From Helicobacteraceae bacterium (lineage in GTDB: Bacteria > Campylobacterota > Campylobacteria > Campylobacterales > Sulfurimonadaceae): 62,838 nucleotides of DNA. Below the pieces are notes generated by a model. That model ran no database searches, had not been told where the DNA came from, and was given only the letters and a program-made list of their open reading frames with translations. This document shows, piece after piece, positions 35,096 to 44,133 of this stretch. Position 1 is the stretch's first letter. Each line of letters opens with the position of its first letter. The translations under genes were made by a program, and so were the position numbers. Where the stretch lies: positions 1-62,838 of the forward strand of contig CANMJR010000014.1 in NCBI GenBank assembly GCA_947498025.1, read 5' to 3'.

Positions 35096-36313
35096 ATGAG
35101 TAATTTTGCATTTGGAACTTATAGAATAAGCGATTATAATCCACAGCATATAGAAGCAATAAAAGAGGCAATAGAGTCTGGCATTACGATGATTGATACA
35201 TCATCAAACTATATGGATGGCGGAGCTGAGAGGGCTATAGCAGCTGCACTGCATGGATTCAGTGACGAATTTAAATCAAAAATTGAGATTGTCAGTAAGT
35301 TTGGATATATTCAAGGAACTAATTTAGAGTTGCACAAAGATGAACCTTTTGAAGAGGTTGTTGCATATAGTCCAGATTGTTACCACTCCATTTCAAAATC
35401 ATTTATTCATAATCAATTGACAGAGAGTTTAAAAAGATTAGAGATGGACTCTATCGGATGTTATTTGGTTCACAACCCTGAGTACTATCTTTTAGATGCT
35501 ATTAATAGAGGTATAGAAAAAGATGAGCGACTTGATGAGATGTATAGAAGATTGTTTGAATCCTTTGTAGCACTAGAAGAAGAGGTGAAAAGAGGAAGAA
35601 TTCTCTCTTATGGCATAAGTTCAAATAGCTTCTCGAAACCTCAAAATAGTGATGAATTTTTACCTTATGAAGATTTGTTAACATTAGCAGGCAATGCTTC
35701 ACAAAGCGTTGGAAAAAAAACCCATAGTTTTACAACGGTTCAGCTTCCTATAAATTTACTTGAGAGAGATGGATTAAGATGTGCATCCTGGGCAAAAAAG
35801 AGCGGATTAAGAGTTTTGGTAAACAGACCCTTCAATGCACAATTTGAAAACTTATCATATAGACTTTGCGACTATGATGAAAGCAGTACATATTATAATC
35901 ATCTGAATGAATTGCTGCAGGCTTGTGACAATAAATCTTTGAAACCAATGTTCAACCTCTTGGAACAACTTGATGCAAATAAGCACAAGTTTGGGTGGAT
36001 TGGCGATTATGAGTACTTCCTTTACTCTCAAATAATACCAAGCTTTAAAAAGTTTTTAGAAGTTATAAACAAAGAGCATATAGAAAATGTTCTTGTTTTT
36101 ATTGATCTTTTTTTACAAGAGTATAAAAGAATGGTATTGTATGAGTGTTCTAAAAACACGAGAGCAAAATTTAAAGATTTATTTAAAGAGTGCAATGGCT
36201 CTATGCAGGAGTGTGCATTGAAATTTTTAACCCAAAGGGATAATATTGATTACATCCTAATTGGCATGCGTAAGCCATCTTATGTGAATGAAATTTTTGC
36301 ACTGAAATATTGA
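35096..36313 (+). CDS. aldo/keto reductase-family protein
   Basis: 405 aa. Start ATG 35096 with AGGA eight bases upstream gives FAFGTYRISD at the N-terminus. Catalytic tetrad positions are recognisable: Asp/Tyr in IDTSSNYMDGGAE, Lys in VSKFGYI, His in YLVHNPEYY; YGISSNSF follows. The middle-to-C-terminal part (about 235-370) is longer than in ordinary AKRs (about 320 aa). Oxidoreductase of unknown substrate. Stands alone between the alpha operon and the NifU-like gene. Confidence 0.82.
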   Translation: MSNFAFGTYRISDYNPQHIEAIKEAIESGITMIDTSSNYMDGGAERAIAAALHGFSDEFKSKIEIVSKFGYIQGTNLELHKDEPFEEVVAYSPDCYHSISKSFIHNQLTESLKRLEMDSIGCYLVHNPEYYLLDAINRGIEKDERLDEMYRRLFESFVALEEEVKRGRILSYGISSNSFSKPQNSDEFLPYEDLLTLAGNASQSVGKKTHSFTTVQLPINLLERDGLRCASWAKKSGLRVLVNRPFNAQFENLSYRLCDYDESSTYYNHLNELLQACDNKSLKPMFNLLEQLDANKHKFGWIGDYEYFLYSQIIPSFKKFLEVINKEHIENVLVFIDLFLQEYKRMVLYECSKNTRAKFKDLFKECNGSMQECALKFLTQRDNIDYILIGMRKPSYVNEIFALKY

Positions 36314-36395
36314 AATAAATTAGCTAATTATTATTTTTATGACTTGTTAAGCGTTTTTGTCCTATTTTATGTTTACAATAATAAAGGAAAAATTT

Positions 36396-36671
36396 ATGAT
36401 TCCATTCTCTGATGAAGAATTAATGACACCGGTACGAAATGTAATAGAAAAAGTCCGCCCATCTTTAGCGCTTGACGGCGGTGATATAGCTTTTATAACA
36501 GTTAGAAAATCGAATGTATATGTTCAATTAAAAGGTGCTTGTATCGGATGTTCAAGTAGCGGCAATACACTTAAATATGGGGTAGAACGACAGCTTCGCA
36601 TGGATATACATCCGGAACTCTGTGTGATAAATGTGCCAATGGGCATGGAAAACGATATAGATAATTTATAG
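36396..36671 (+). CDS. NifU C-terminal domain (Nfu-type) Fe-S carrier
   Basis: 91 aa from ATG 36396, which has AAAGGA before it; the longer in-frame start at 36357 lacks one. VRPSLALDGGDI and the cluster motif GACIGCSSS (CxxC) mark it as a Nfu-type scaffold delivering 4Fe-4S clusters. Confidence 0.93.
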   Translation: MIPFSDEELMTPVRNVIEKVRPSLALDGGDIAFITVRKSNVYVQLKGACIGCSSSGNTLKYGVERQLRMDIHPELCVINVPMGMENDIDNL

Positions 36672-36710
36672 AATAATAAGATTAAAGATTAAAATAAGTG
36701 ATATAAACAA

Positions 36711-37292
36711 ATGAGTAGCATAAGCAAATATAAAGTATTAACAAAAGCCAAAGAGAGCTTCTCAAAGGCAGAATTTAAAAATGCATTAGAGCAGTTCGCA
36801 TCAGTTTTGCAAAACTTTCCAAACTCAAAAGAGGCATATAACGGTGTCATCCTCTCTGAGATGGCAATGAGCGGAGAGGGCGGAGCAGAGGCTCTTTTTG
36901 ACTATTATGAGATGCTAAAAGAGGAAGACACAGATCAAGCTGATGAAATAATGGGAGATATACTTCAAAATATAGACGGAACATTAGAAAAGCTAAGTGA
37001 AGTATTTGCAACACCGCTTCGTGATAGATTAGAACTTGAAGATGGAATTCTCTATCAAGATTTTAAAAAAATTATTGACAACGGAGAAGGGTTTAGAGAA
37101 ACTTTTGAAAATATTATGTTCTCGACGCGAGTAATAATTACAAAAAAAGAGGATTTTGTAGATTTTTTGGATAATCTTATTGAAAATGGCTTTTCTGACA
37201 TGGCACTTTCGTACCTTGAGAGTGCATTAAGCTCCTATCCCAGCGATGAACCACTTAGAAAACTACTTAAAAAATTAGTGAAAAAAGGCTAA
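36711..37292 (+). CDS. TPR-like cytoplasmic protein
   Basis: 193 aa, all helical. Residues about 5-55 (KAKESFSKAEFKNALEQFAS, then FPNSKEAYNG) have the spacing of tetratricopeptide repeats, and another repeat-like helix pair is near the C-terminus (DMALSYLESALSSYPSDE). No signal. It ends three bases before murE (GTG), so is coupled to it. No known function. Confidence 0.78.
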   Translation: MSSISKYKVLTKAKESFSKAEFKNALEQFASVLQNFPNSKEAYNGVILSEMAMSGEGGAEALFDYYEMLKEEDTDQADEIMGDILQNIDGTLEKLSEVFATPLRDRLELEDGILYQDFKKIIDNGEGFRETFENIMFSTRVIITKKEDFVDFLDNLIENGFSDMALSYLESALSSYPSDEPLRKLLKKLVKKG

Positions 37293-37295
37293 TAA

Positions 37296-38588
37296 GTGAA
37301 AATTGAACTGCCAAACCAAAAGTTTTTGTATGTAACTGAAAATTCTAATGAATGCAATAAAGAGACAGCTTTTATATTGACGACCCAAAATGAAAAATAT
37401 GTAGAAGATGCTAAACAAAAAGGTGCACACTCAATTATAAAAATTGAAGATATTGCAGAGCTTTTCGGTGTAGATAAGATTAAAATAGTCGGTATCACCG
37501 GCACAAACGGAAAAACTACAACAGCAAGTGCCATCTACTCATTTTTGCTAGATTTAGGGTACAGAGTAGCTATGCAGGGGACGCGCGGTTTTTTTATGAA
37601 TGATGTGATAGTTGAGGGTAAATCTTTAACAACCCCAAGCGTCTTAAATACTTACAAGCACATCTATCAGGCGGTAGAAGCGGGGTGTAATTTTTTTATA
37701 ATGGAAGTAAGTTCCCATGCTATCGTTCAAAAAAGAGTAGAAGGGCTTCGTTTTGAACTGAAAATACTTACAAATATTACGCGAGACCACCTTGATTTTC
37801 ACAAAACAATAGAAGAGTATATAGCAGTTAAAAATAGCTTTTTTTCTGATGATGGGAGAAAACTAATCAATAAGGATGAGCCAAGAGCCTTATTTAATAT
37901 TAAAAATACTTTTACATATGGAATTGAAAATCCTTCTACCTACAGACTTATGGCGTATTCGCTCAATGACGCTACGAGTGGAATCATCCAGCACTTTCAG
38001 GAGGTGGTTCCTTTCACGGCCTCTCTTCACGGCTTTTTTAATCTCTATAATTTGATGGCAGCGATTGGAGCTGTTCACATGTTAACCGGTAAAAAACTAG
38101 AAGAGGTTGCAGCAGTGGTTGACAATTTTGCAGGTGTGAGTGGGAGAATGGAACAAGTATGTGAATCTCCGAATGTGATAGTTGATTTTGCTCACACCCC
38201 AGATGGCATGCAGCAGGTTTTAAATGCACTCAAAGAGAAAGAGCTTTTGGTCGTTTTTGGTGCGGGCGGAGATAGAGACAGAGAAAAACGACCTCTTATG
38301 GGAAGGGTTGCGGCAAGCTTAGCGAAAAAAATATATGTTACAAGCGACAACCCGAGACATGAAGACCCAGAATTAATTATAGAGGAGATATTAAAAGGTA
38401 TTGAAGACAGAAGCAATACGGTAGTTGAACTCAATAGAAAAAAAGCAATTCAGATGGCACTGAGTGACCAAACTGAGTCTCAGGTAGTTGTTATTTTGGG
38501 CAAGGGGGATGAAGCATATCAGATTATTTATGATGAAAAATTTCCATTTGATGATAGGGAAGTAGTTAGAGAACTCTTAAAAATATAA
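37296..38588 (+). CDS. murE: UDP-MurNAc-tripeptide synthetase (meso-DAP adding)
   Basis: Adds meso-diaminopimelate to UDP-MurNAc-L-Ala-D-Glu. 430 aa, shorter than E. coli MurE (495) mostly at the N-terminus. ATP site GITGTNGKTTTAS, the carbamoylated-lysine region NITRDHLDFHKT, and DNPRHEDP, the meso-DAP recognition motif. GTG start at 37296. Confidence 0.95.
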   Translation: MKIELPNQKFLYVTENSNECNKETAFILTTQNEKYVEDAKQKGAHSIIKIEDIAELFGVDKIKIVGITGTNGKTTTASAIYSFLLDLGYRVAMQGTRGFFMNDVIVEGKSLTTPSVLNTYKHIYQAVEAGCNFFIMEVSSHAIVQKRVEGLRFELKILTNITRDHLDFHKTIEEYIAVKNSFFSDDGRKLINKDEPRALFNIKNTFTYGIENPSTYRLMAYSLNDATSGIIQHFQEVVPFTASLHGFFNLYNLMAAIGAVHMLTGKKLEEVAAVVDNFAGVSGRMEQVCESPNVIVDFAHTPDGMQQVLNALKEKELLVVFGAGGDRDREKRPLMGRVAASLAKKIYVTSDNPRHEDPELIIEEILKGIEDRSNTVVELNRKKAIQMALSDQTESQVVVILGKGDEAYQIIYDEKFPFDDREVVRELLKI

Positions 38589-38627
38589 ACTTATTTAGAT
38601 ATTTGGGTTCGTATAGATATTTTTTGC

Positions 38628-38633
38628 TATAAT
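38628..38633 (+). promoter_or_regulatory. -10 box TATAAT before the 2Fe-2S gene
   Basis: GCTATAATTG, 29 bases before the ATG at 38663, in the 74-base gap after murE; AAGGA precedes the ATG. Confidence 0.6.
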
Positions 38634-38662
38634 TGCGACAAAAATTTTAAGGATTATATTTT

Positions 38663-39037
38663 ATGGGAATCCCTCAACCGGCTTTTTATATATTTAAATG
38701 CGAGCAATCGGCTCCTCCCGGTATGCCAAAACCTTCATGTGTCACTCCGCAAACTCAGGATTTATTCCAATATTTAGCACAAAAGTTAATGCAAGATGGA
38801 ATTATGGGAACTGTACAGCCAATTCGTACAGCATGTCTAAACAGATGTAATGCAGGACCCGTCATGTTAGTTGAACCTGGGCATACAATGTACACAAGAT
38901 TGACAAAAGAGAAAATAGACAGAATTATAACAGAGCACATTCTAGGCGGAGTAGTAGTGGAGGAGTTTGTTATAGAGTCTGAACTCTGGGATGCTCCTAT
39001 GTCTCCGTGCGATATGCAAAAGCAGATGGGAAGATAA
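38663..39037 (+). CDS. thioredoxin-like [2Fe-2S] ferredoxin
   Basis: 124 aa. Cluster cysteines: C13 and C26 ([15 protein letters not shown]), then C58 and C62 ([10 protein letters not shown]), the CX12CX(n)CX3C pattern of NuoE-like thioredoxin-fold ferredoxins. Single-domain electron carrier. Two bases before panD. Confidence 0.88.
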   Translation: MGIPQPAFYIFKCEQSAPPGMPKPSCVTPQTQDLFQYLAQKLMQDGIMGTVQPIRTACLNRCNAGPVMLVEPGHTMYTRLTKEKIDRIITEHILGGVVVEEFVIESELWDAPMSPCDMQKQMGR

Positions 39038-39038
39038 G

Positions 39039-39404
39039 ATGTTAATAGAGATGTTGTACAGCAAGATTCACCGTGCTACCGTAACTGATGCTAATCTAAA
39101 TTATGTTGGCTCCATTACGATAGATGAAGAGTTAATGGAAGCTGCAAAGATGAGAGTTGGACAAAAAGTTGAAATACTCAATGTAAATAATGGTGAGAGA
39201 TTTTCAACCTATGTTATTTTGGGTGAAAGAGGCAAAAGAGATATCTGTCTTAACGGAGCTGCTGCGAGAAAGGTTCACAGAGGTGACAAAATTATAATTG
39301 TTGCCTACGCAACTTATGATGAAAAAGAGCTAGAAAGTTATAAACCAAAAGTAGTTATTTTAGATGATGACAATAATATTGACTATATAGCTGAGAGCAT
39401 CTAA
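39039..39404 (+). CDS. panD: aspartate 1-decarboxylase precursor
   Basis: Makes beta-alanine for pantothenate. 121 aa from ATG 39039; YVGSI holds the self-cleavage site Gly24-Ser25, whose serine becomes the pyruvoyl cofactor, at the same position as in E. coli. [19 protein letters not shown] follows. Confidence 0.96.
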   Translation: MLIEMLYSKIHRATVTDANLNYVGSITIDEELMEAAKMRVGQKVEILNVNNGERFSTYVILGERGKRDICLNGAAARKVHRGDKIIIVAYATYDEKELESYKPKVVILDDDNNIDYIAESI

Positions 39405-39494
39405 CAATGAATTTTAATTCATTCTCGCCGTTAGGTGTAGCTTTAGTGACTGAACTAATCAGTGGCTTTGCTGCTGATTTGTGAGAAATTAAAT

Positions 39495-39809
39495 ATGTTT
39501 AATCTTGGTAATCTTGGCGACATGAGTAAAATGCTTGAAGAGATGCAAGAAAATACAACAAAGCTTCAGGCCGAATTAGAATCTAAAACTTTTAGTGTTA
39601 AAAGCGGTGGAGGTGTGGTTGAAGTAAGCATAAATGGCAAGGGTGAAATTATCGACCTGATAATTGATGACTCTGCTATCTCTGACAAATCCACACTTCA
39701 GATTTTACTCATCGGTGCTATAAATGATGCCTATAAAATGGTGCAGCAGAATCAACAAAATAGTGCCATGGGAATACTCGGCGGCATAAATCCTTTTGGA
39801 GCAAAATAG
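39495..39809 (+). CDS. YbaB/EbfC nucleoid-associated protein
   Basis: 104 aa from ATG 39495 (MFNLGNLGDMSKMLEEMQ). Glycine-containing strand SGGGVVEVSINGKGEI and IGAINDAYKMVQ are typical of the dimeric tweezer-like DNA binders. The longer frame from 39462 adds non-homologous residues. The next gene begins on the very next base. Confidence 0.92.
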   Translation: MFNLGNLGDMSKMLEEMQENTTKLQAELESKTFSVKSGGGVVEVSINGKGEIIDLIIDDSAISDKSTLQILLIGAINDAYKMVQQNQQNSAMGILGGINPFGAK

Positions 39810-40817
39810 ATGTTTCGTTTATTTATAATCCTTAATTTATTTGTTGCGGCTCTTTTGGCATGCGAGGGTGGATATGATTCATGTAAGCAAAAAGTTATAG
39901 ATTCCAACACAATAGTAGAACAATCTATTGAGATTCCAATCGAAGAGAATCAAAGGTTAATCTTCTCCGAAAAAACTCCAAGCTGCACAGTAATCAAAAG
40001 CGACCCATTTTTGGGGCTTTATCTGGTAGAAGATGCAGTAGGCTTTGAATACCCGTTTAAAATAAATGTGGGTATCTCATCGGGGGTAGCAGCTATTAAT
40101 AAAACCTCCGCACAAGAGGGTAAAATCATCAAAAAGCAGATAGGATTAACCTCTCTAGCTCAGTTTAGCAAAAAAATCTCTTCTCCTGCTATTATCACAA
40201 ACAGCTGCTGTTCCCTCGAGGGCATTGTAACTCCAAAAGGCATCATTGAAAAAGAGTATATTGAGAGATTTTTAAGCACTGAAGATACGAACTATGCGGA
40301 TATAGGAATGAGCGTTAGCGATACTAAAGCGGATGTAATAGTGGATGCACTGAGTCCATTTGTAAAAAATAATCCATTTAAAGGCGGCGATACTATTCTC
40401 TCTCTTGATGGAAACAAGGTAAAAAATAGTGCAACTCTGATGAGAGAGATACTTTTTGCAAAGATTGGCTCTTCTCACAAAGTAGAAATAAAAAGAGACT
40501 CTAAAATAGTTACAATAGAGGTAGTTGCTCAAAAAAGAGAGATTGGTGAATTCAAAAAATTTGCTAATCCAGAAGAAAAAGCAAAAGTTCAAAAGAACGA
40601 AAAGTATGGCTTTGAGTTTGATAAAAATTTAAAAATTGTAAAAATCAGCGAAAAAAGTAAAAAATATGGGCTCAAATTAGGGGATAAGCTACTCCAAACC
40701 AATGGAGTTGCTATTAAGAATCAGCAAGAGCTACTGAAAAAAGTTTCAGACTCCAAAGATGGCACAACTTTACTCTTTGAGAGAGACAATTTTCAGTTTT
40801 TTGTGAATATAAATTAG
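39810..40817 (+). CDS. periplasmic protein with two PDZ domains
   Basis: 335 aa with signal peptide (MFRLFIILNLFVAALLAC; cysteine at 18 could instead be a lipobox, but the context LLAC/E is atypical). PDZ-like segments at about 155-230 (GGDTILSLDGNKVKNSATLM) and 265-332 (LGDKLLQTNGVAIKNQQELL). No protease domain. Several cysteines in the N-terminal half (SCCSLEG). Probably a binding or scaffold protein. Confidence 0.78.
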   Translation: MFRLFIILNLFVAALLACEGGYDSCKQKVIDSNTIVEQSIEIPIEENQRLIFSEKTPSCTVIKSDPFLGLYLVEDAVGFEYPFKINVGISSGVAAINKTSAQEGKIIKKQIGLTSLAQFSKKISSPAIITNSCCSLEGIVTPKGIIEKEYIERFLSTEDTNYADIGMSVSDTKADVIVDALSPFVKNNPFKGGDTILSLDGNKVKNSATLMREILFAKIGSSHKVEIKRDSKIVTIEVVAQKREIGEFKKFANPEEKAKVQKNEKYGFEFDKNLKIVKISEKSKKYGLKLGDKLLQTNGVAIKNQQELLKKVSDSKDGTTLLFERDNFQFFVNIN

Positions 40818-40818
40818 A

Positions 40819-40824
40819 TAAAAT
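40819..40824 (+). promoter_or_regulatory. -10 box TAAAAT, predicted leaderless start of ispA
   Basis: TAAAAT ends five bases before the ATG at 40830; same layout as at 2499 and 4913. ispA may also be read through from the PDZ gene. Confidence 0.4.
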
Positions 40825-40829
40825 CGCAC

Positions 40830-41678
40830 ATGCAAAAGTTTGAGAAATTCCTATTAGATAATTTACCCATGTCAAAAAGTATCCACCCGACTTACGAGAA
40901 AGCTCTCCAAAGAATGCTTGTGGCAGGTGGAAAAAGATTTCGTCCGGCACTTCTGCTTGGTGTTGTAAACTCATATAATACACTTTTGGAAGAGGGTGCC
41001 ATGCATGCGGCATTGGCAATTGAGTTGCTTCATACTTATTCGCTTATCCATGATGATTTGCCGGCTATGGATAATTCACCGCTTAGAAGAGGAGAACCAA
41101 CGTTGCATGTAGCGTTTGATGAAGTAACGGCAATTCTTGTAGGTGATGCCCTCAATACCTACTCTTTTGAAGTTTTGTGTAACGCGCCTTTCTCGGATTA
41201 CACAAGAGTCCAACTGATAAGAGAGTTGGCATCGAATGGTGGGCTTAACGGCATGGTTTTGGGTCAAGCGATTGACTGCTATTTTGAGAACAAGCCTCTG
41301 GCAATTGAAGATATAAAAGTTCTACACACAAATAAAACCGCAAAACTCATCGCAGCTTCACTTAAAATGGGGGCTATAATAGTTGATAGACAAGAGTTGG
41401 GTGAAAAACTCTATGAGTTCGGAATTAAACTTGGGCTTTTGTTTCAGATTCAAGATGACATTCTAGATGTGACTCAAACTTCGCAAATGGCCGGAAAACT
41501 TACAAATAATGATGGAGATAAAAATAGCTTTGTCACTCTATTGGGTTTGGAAAAGGCAGTAAGTGAAGCCAATATTTTAGCGAATGAGCTAATGAATGAG
41601 TTAAATAGTTTTGATGAAAACCTCAAAAATGAACTCTCAGAACTTCTCATAAAATATATAAGCAGACATAAAATCTGA
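40830..41678 (+). CDS. ispA: polyprenyl synthetase (geranyl/farnesyl diphosphate synthase)
   Basis: 282 aa. First Asp-rich motif DDLPAMD with LRRGEPT, GKRFRPALLLG near the N-terminus, and second motif QDDILD. The size and residues fit the short-chain (C15) class rather than octaprenyl synthases. Confidence 0.93.
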   Translation: MQKFEKFLLDNLPMSKSIHPTYEKALQRMLVAGGKRFRPALLLGVVNSYNTLLEEGAMHAALAIELLHTYSLIHDDLPAMDNSPLRRGEPTLHVAFDEVTAILVGDALNTYSFEVLCNAPFSDYTRVQLIRELASNGGLNGMVLGQAIDCYFENKPLAIEDIKVLHTNKTAKLIAASLKMGAIIVDRQELGEKLYEFGIKLGLLFQIQDDILDVTQTSQMAGKLTNNDGDKNSFVTLLGLEKAVSEANILANELMNELNSFDENLKNELSELLIKYISRHKI

Positions 41679-41701
41679 CGCGAAAGTGTCAAGCTTTTAC
41701 C

Positions 41702-41725
41702 AAAAATCATTTAGTGATTTTTTTT
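41702..41725 (+). terminator. intrinsic terminator after ispA
   Basis: AAAAATCA (41702-41709) pairs with TGATTTTT (41715-41722) around TTTAG, and Ts continue to 41725. Classical form. Confidence 0.75.
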
Positions 41726-41812
41726 GTATCGTATTTTAGCACAGAAGTGCCTCAGAGGCTAGCAAAACAAGTGGACTTCGTTTCTTCAATTTAAATAAAT
41801 AAAAGGTAATAA

Positions 41813-43732
41813 ATGAGTAATCAAATGCGTCATAAAATGGCAAACACAATTAGGTTCTTAGCAGCAGATATGGTTCAGGCGGCAAATTCAGGCCATCCGG
41901 GTGCACCGATGGGTTTAGCTGATATTGCGGTTGTTTTAAGCGAACATTTAAACCATAATCCAAAAAATCCATCTTGGTTAAACCGTGATAGATTGGTTTT
42001 CTCGGGCGGACACGGAACGGGTCTTATCTACTCACTTTATTATCTTTGGGGATATGGGCTTGAGATAAATGACCTTAAAAACTTCCGCCAGTTAGATTCC
42101 AAAACTCCTGGTCATCCGGAGTTTGGGCACACCTCAGGCGTTGAGATTACGACAGGACCTTTGGGTCAAGGCATCGCAAATGCCGTTGGTTTTGCAATGG
42201 CTTCTAAATTTGTCGGGGCTCAGGTAAACTCTGAAACCGCAGCTTTAATCGACCATAATGTTTACTGCCTATGCGGAGACGGCGACTTGGAAGAGGGAAT
42301 AAGTTATGAAGCATGTTCAATCGCAGGGCATAATAAACTTGACAATCTTATTCTTATTTATGACTCAAACCGTATAACTATCGAGGGTTCAACTGATTTA
42401 AGTATCAGTGAAAATATCCGCATGAGATTTGAGTCTCAAGGCTGGAATGTTTTAGAGTGTGACGGTCATGATTTTGATGCAATTGATGCTTCAATTACAA
42501 CTGCAAAAGCTAATAAAAAACCAACTATTATAATTGCAAATACGGTAATTGCGAAAGGTGCCGGCAAGCTTGAAGGTTCACACCATTCGCATGGTGCACC
42601 GCTCGGGGCGGATGTTATAGCTGAAGCAAAGTCATCATGCGGATTTGACGCTGCTAAATCGTTCCATGTGGACGAAGATGTACTCATTCGTTTTAGATGT
42701 GCTATAGAAGAGGGTGATTTGCTTGAACGTGAGTGGATTCACAGACAAAAAACTCTTCCTTTGATGGAGCAGAATGAAGCATTAGATGCCCTTCAGAATC
42801 CGGATTTTTCTCGTATTCTTTATCCAACTTTTGATAAAGCGGATGCGACGAGAAATACAAACGGTAAAATTATGAACGCAATTGCAAAAGCACTTCCAAG
42901 CTTTTTGGGCGGTTCTGCAGATTTAAGCCCGTCGAATAAAACTGAGCTTGTTGACATGGGCGTTTATCCAAAAGGGCGTAATATTTACTTCGGTATTCGT
43001 GAGCATGCTATGGCTTCAATCGTAAATGCAATGGCGCTTTATGGTCCACTTATGCCTTTCTCTGCTACTTTTTTTGTTTTCTCAGACTACCTGAAACCGG
43101 CTGCTAGAATTGCGGCGTTAACCGGAATTCAGCAGTTTTTTATTTGGACGCATGACAGTATTGGAGTTGGAGAAGATGGACCGACACACCAACCAATCGA
43201 GCATTTAAGCCAATTTCGTGCACTGCCAAACTTTTATGTATGGCGTCCGGCGGATGGTACAGAAAATATCGAGGCATGGAAAACGGCACTTAGCATGAAA
43301 AAATCTCCATCTGCTTTTGTATGTTCAAGACAAAATCTCGCAGTACTCCCAAAAGCTGTAGTTGGAGAGGCTAGTAGAGGTGGATATTTAGTTGCGGTAG
43401 ATGAGAGTGCAACTATAACTTTGATGGCTTCAGGAAGTGAAGTTGAACTCGCTCTTAAAACTAAAGAGGCATTAAATGTAAAAGGCATTAAGGTGAATGT
43501 AGTTTCAGTGCCATGTTTTGACCTTTTTATAGAACAGGATAAATCCTATATAGATTCTATAATTGTATCTAGCACAAAGAAGGTAGCAATTGAAGCTGCA
43601 AGGGGTTTAGAGTGGTATAGATTTGCTGATGAAGTCATCGGCATGGAGACATTCGGCGCATCCGCTCCAGCGGATCAACTATTTGAAAAGTTTGGTTTCT
43701 CTGTTGCTAATATCTTAGAGAGAATCAAATAG
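41813..43732 (+). CDS. tkt: transketolase
   Basis: 639 aa, thiamine-diphosphate enzyme of the pentose phosphate pathway. AANSGHPGAPMG, GHPEFGHTSGVEITTGPLGQG in two parts, GDGDLEEGISYEA (ThDP/Mg site), HSHGAPLG, and the pyrimidine domain GIREHAMASIVNAMALYG are all in order. AAAAGGT ribosome site. Own transcription unit between two terminators. Confidence 0.97.
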   Translation: MSNQMRHKMANTIRFLAADMVQAANSGHPGAPMGLADIAVVLSEHLNHNPKNPSWLNRDRLVFSGGHGTGLIYSLYYLWGYGLEINDLKNFRQLDSKTPGHPEFGHTSGVEITTGPLGQGIANAVGFAMASKFVGAQVNSETAALIDHNVYCLCGDGDLEEGISYEACSIAGHNKLDNLILIYDSNRITIEGSTDLSISENIRMRFESQGWNVLECDGHDFDAIDASITTAKANKKPTIIIANTVIAKGAGKLEGSHHSHGAPLGADVIAEAKSSCGFDAAKSFHVDEDVLIRFRCAIEEGDLLEREWIHRQKTLPLMEQNEALDALQNPDFSRILYPTFDKADATRNTNGKIMNAIAKALPSFLGGSADLSPSNKTELVDMGVYPKGRNIYFGIREHAMASIVNAMALYGPLMPFSATFFVFSDYLKPAARIAALTGIQQFFIWTHDSIGVGEDGPTHQPIEHLSQFRALPNFYVWRPADGTENIEAWKTALSMKKSPSAFVCSRQNLAVLPKAVVGEASRGGYLVAVDESATITLMASGSEVELALKTKEALNVKGIKVNVVSVPCFDLFIEQDKSYIDSIIVSSTKKVAIEAARGLEWYRFADEVIGMETFGASAPADQLFEKFGFSVANILERIK

Positions 43733-43737
43733 TTAAA

Positions 43738-43770
43738 CTCCACATGCCAAGAGCGCAAGTGGAGATTTTT
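43738..43770 (+). terminator. terminator after tkt, carrying the TCCACATGCC word
   Basis: CTCCAC (43738-43743) pairs with GTGGAG (43759-43764), with inner TGC/GCA pairs, followed by ATTTTT. The left arm contains TCCACATGCCA. Confidence 0.6.
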
Positions 43771-43819
43771 AAGAATCTCACAAAAGATGATATGCAGTTA
43801 AGTGAGAAGTCTCTACTCT

Positions 43820-43963
43820 TTATTTAACTGAGTGAATATCATTATTAGGGTGGTTAGGTTTCTCTATTCCCGGTTTTACAGTATCAGGTGTATCGTAATG
43901 TACTATATCTTCTGCCTGAAGAGCAACTAATGTTAATGTCAGTAATAAAATGATTTTTTTCAT
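43820..43963 (-). CDS. 47-residue secreted peptide
   Basis: Starts MKKIILLLTLTLVALQA, a textbook short Sec signal peptide, followed by a 30-residue mature part rich in Pro, His, Asp and Asn (DTPDTVKPGIEKPNHPNND). AAAGGA stands six bases before the ATG. No cysteine. Below the usual ORF length cut-off. Mature part hints at metal binding only through its two or three histidines and acids; function unknown. The 170 bases upstream hold an FNR-like palindrome. Confidence 0.72.
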   Translation of the reverse strand: MKKIILLLTLTLVALQAEDIVHYDTPDTVKPGIEKPNHPNNDIHSVK

Positions 43964-44099
43964 TTTTTATCCTTTGGTAAGAGAGCGTTACCCTCTAAAA
44001 TTTTAAATCAGAGTAATTTTATCCGATTTAACTTTTATCCTTTATTTCCTTTTTCTAATTATAAATTCATTTAAGGTTTGTTTTATTAATCTTATAATG

Positions 44100-44113
44100 T
44101 TGACTTATATCAA
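44100..44113 (-). promoter_or_regulatory. FNR-like palindrome upstream of the secreted peptide
   Basis: TTGACttatATCAA on the plus strand (TTGATataaGTCAA on the minus), one mismatch from TTGATN4ATCAA. A TATAAT lies on the minus strand at 44058-44063, about 46 bases downstream, and the peptide ATG about 137 bases downstream. Confidence 0.4.
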
Positions 44114-44133
44114 GATTATAGTTTTGATGGAAT

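Noticed and set aside
39407-39484. 25-codon open frame between panD and ybaB
   Set aside because: No ribosome-binding sequence, no recognisable peptide features, and it overlaps a possible repeat fragment.
41739-41790. Cluster of tiny hairpins before tkt as a fourth repeat copy
   Set aside because: Short inverted repeats are there (GCAC/GTGC, GCCTC/GAGGC), but the block order of the dispersed repeat is missing.
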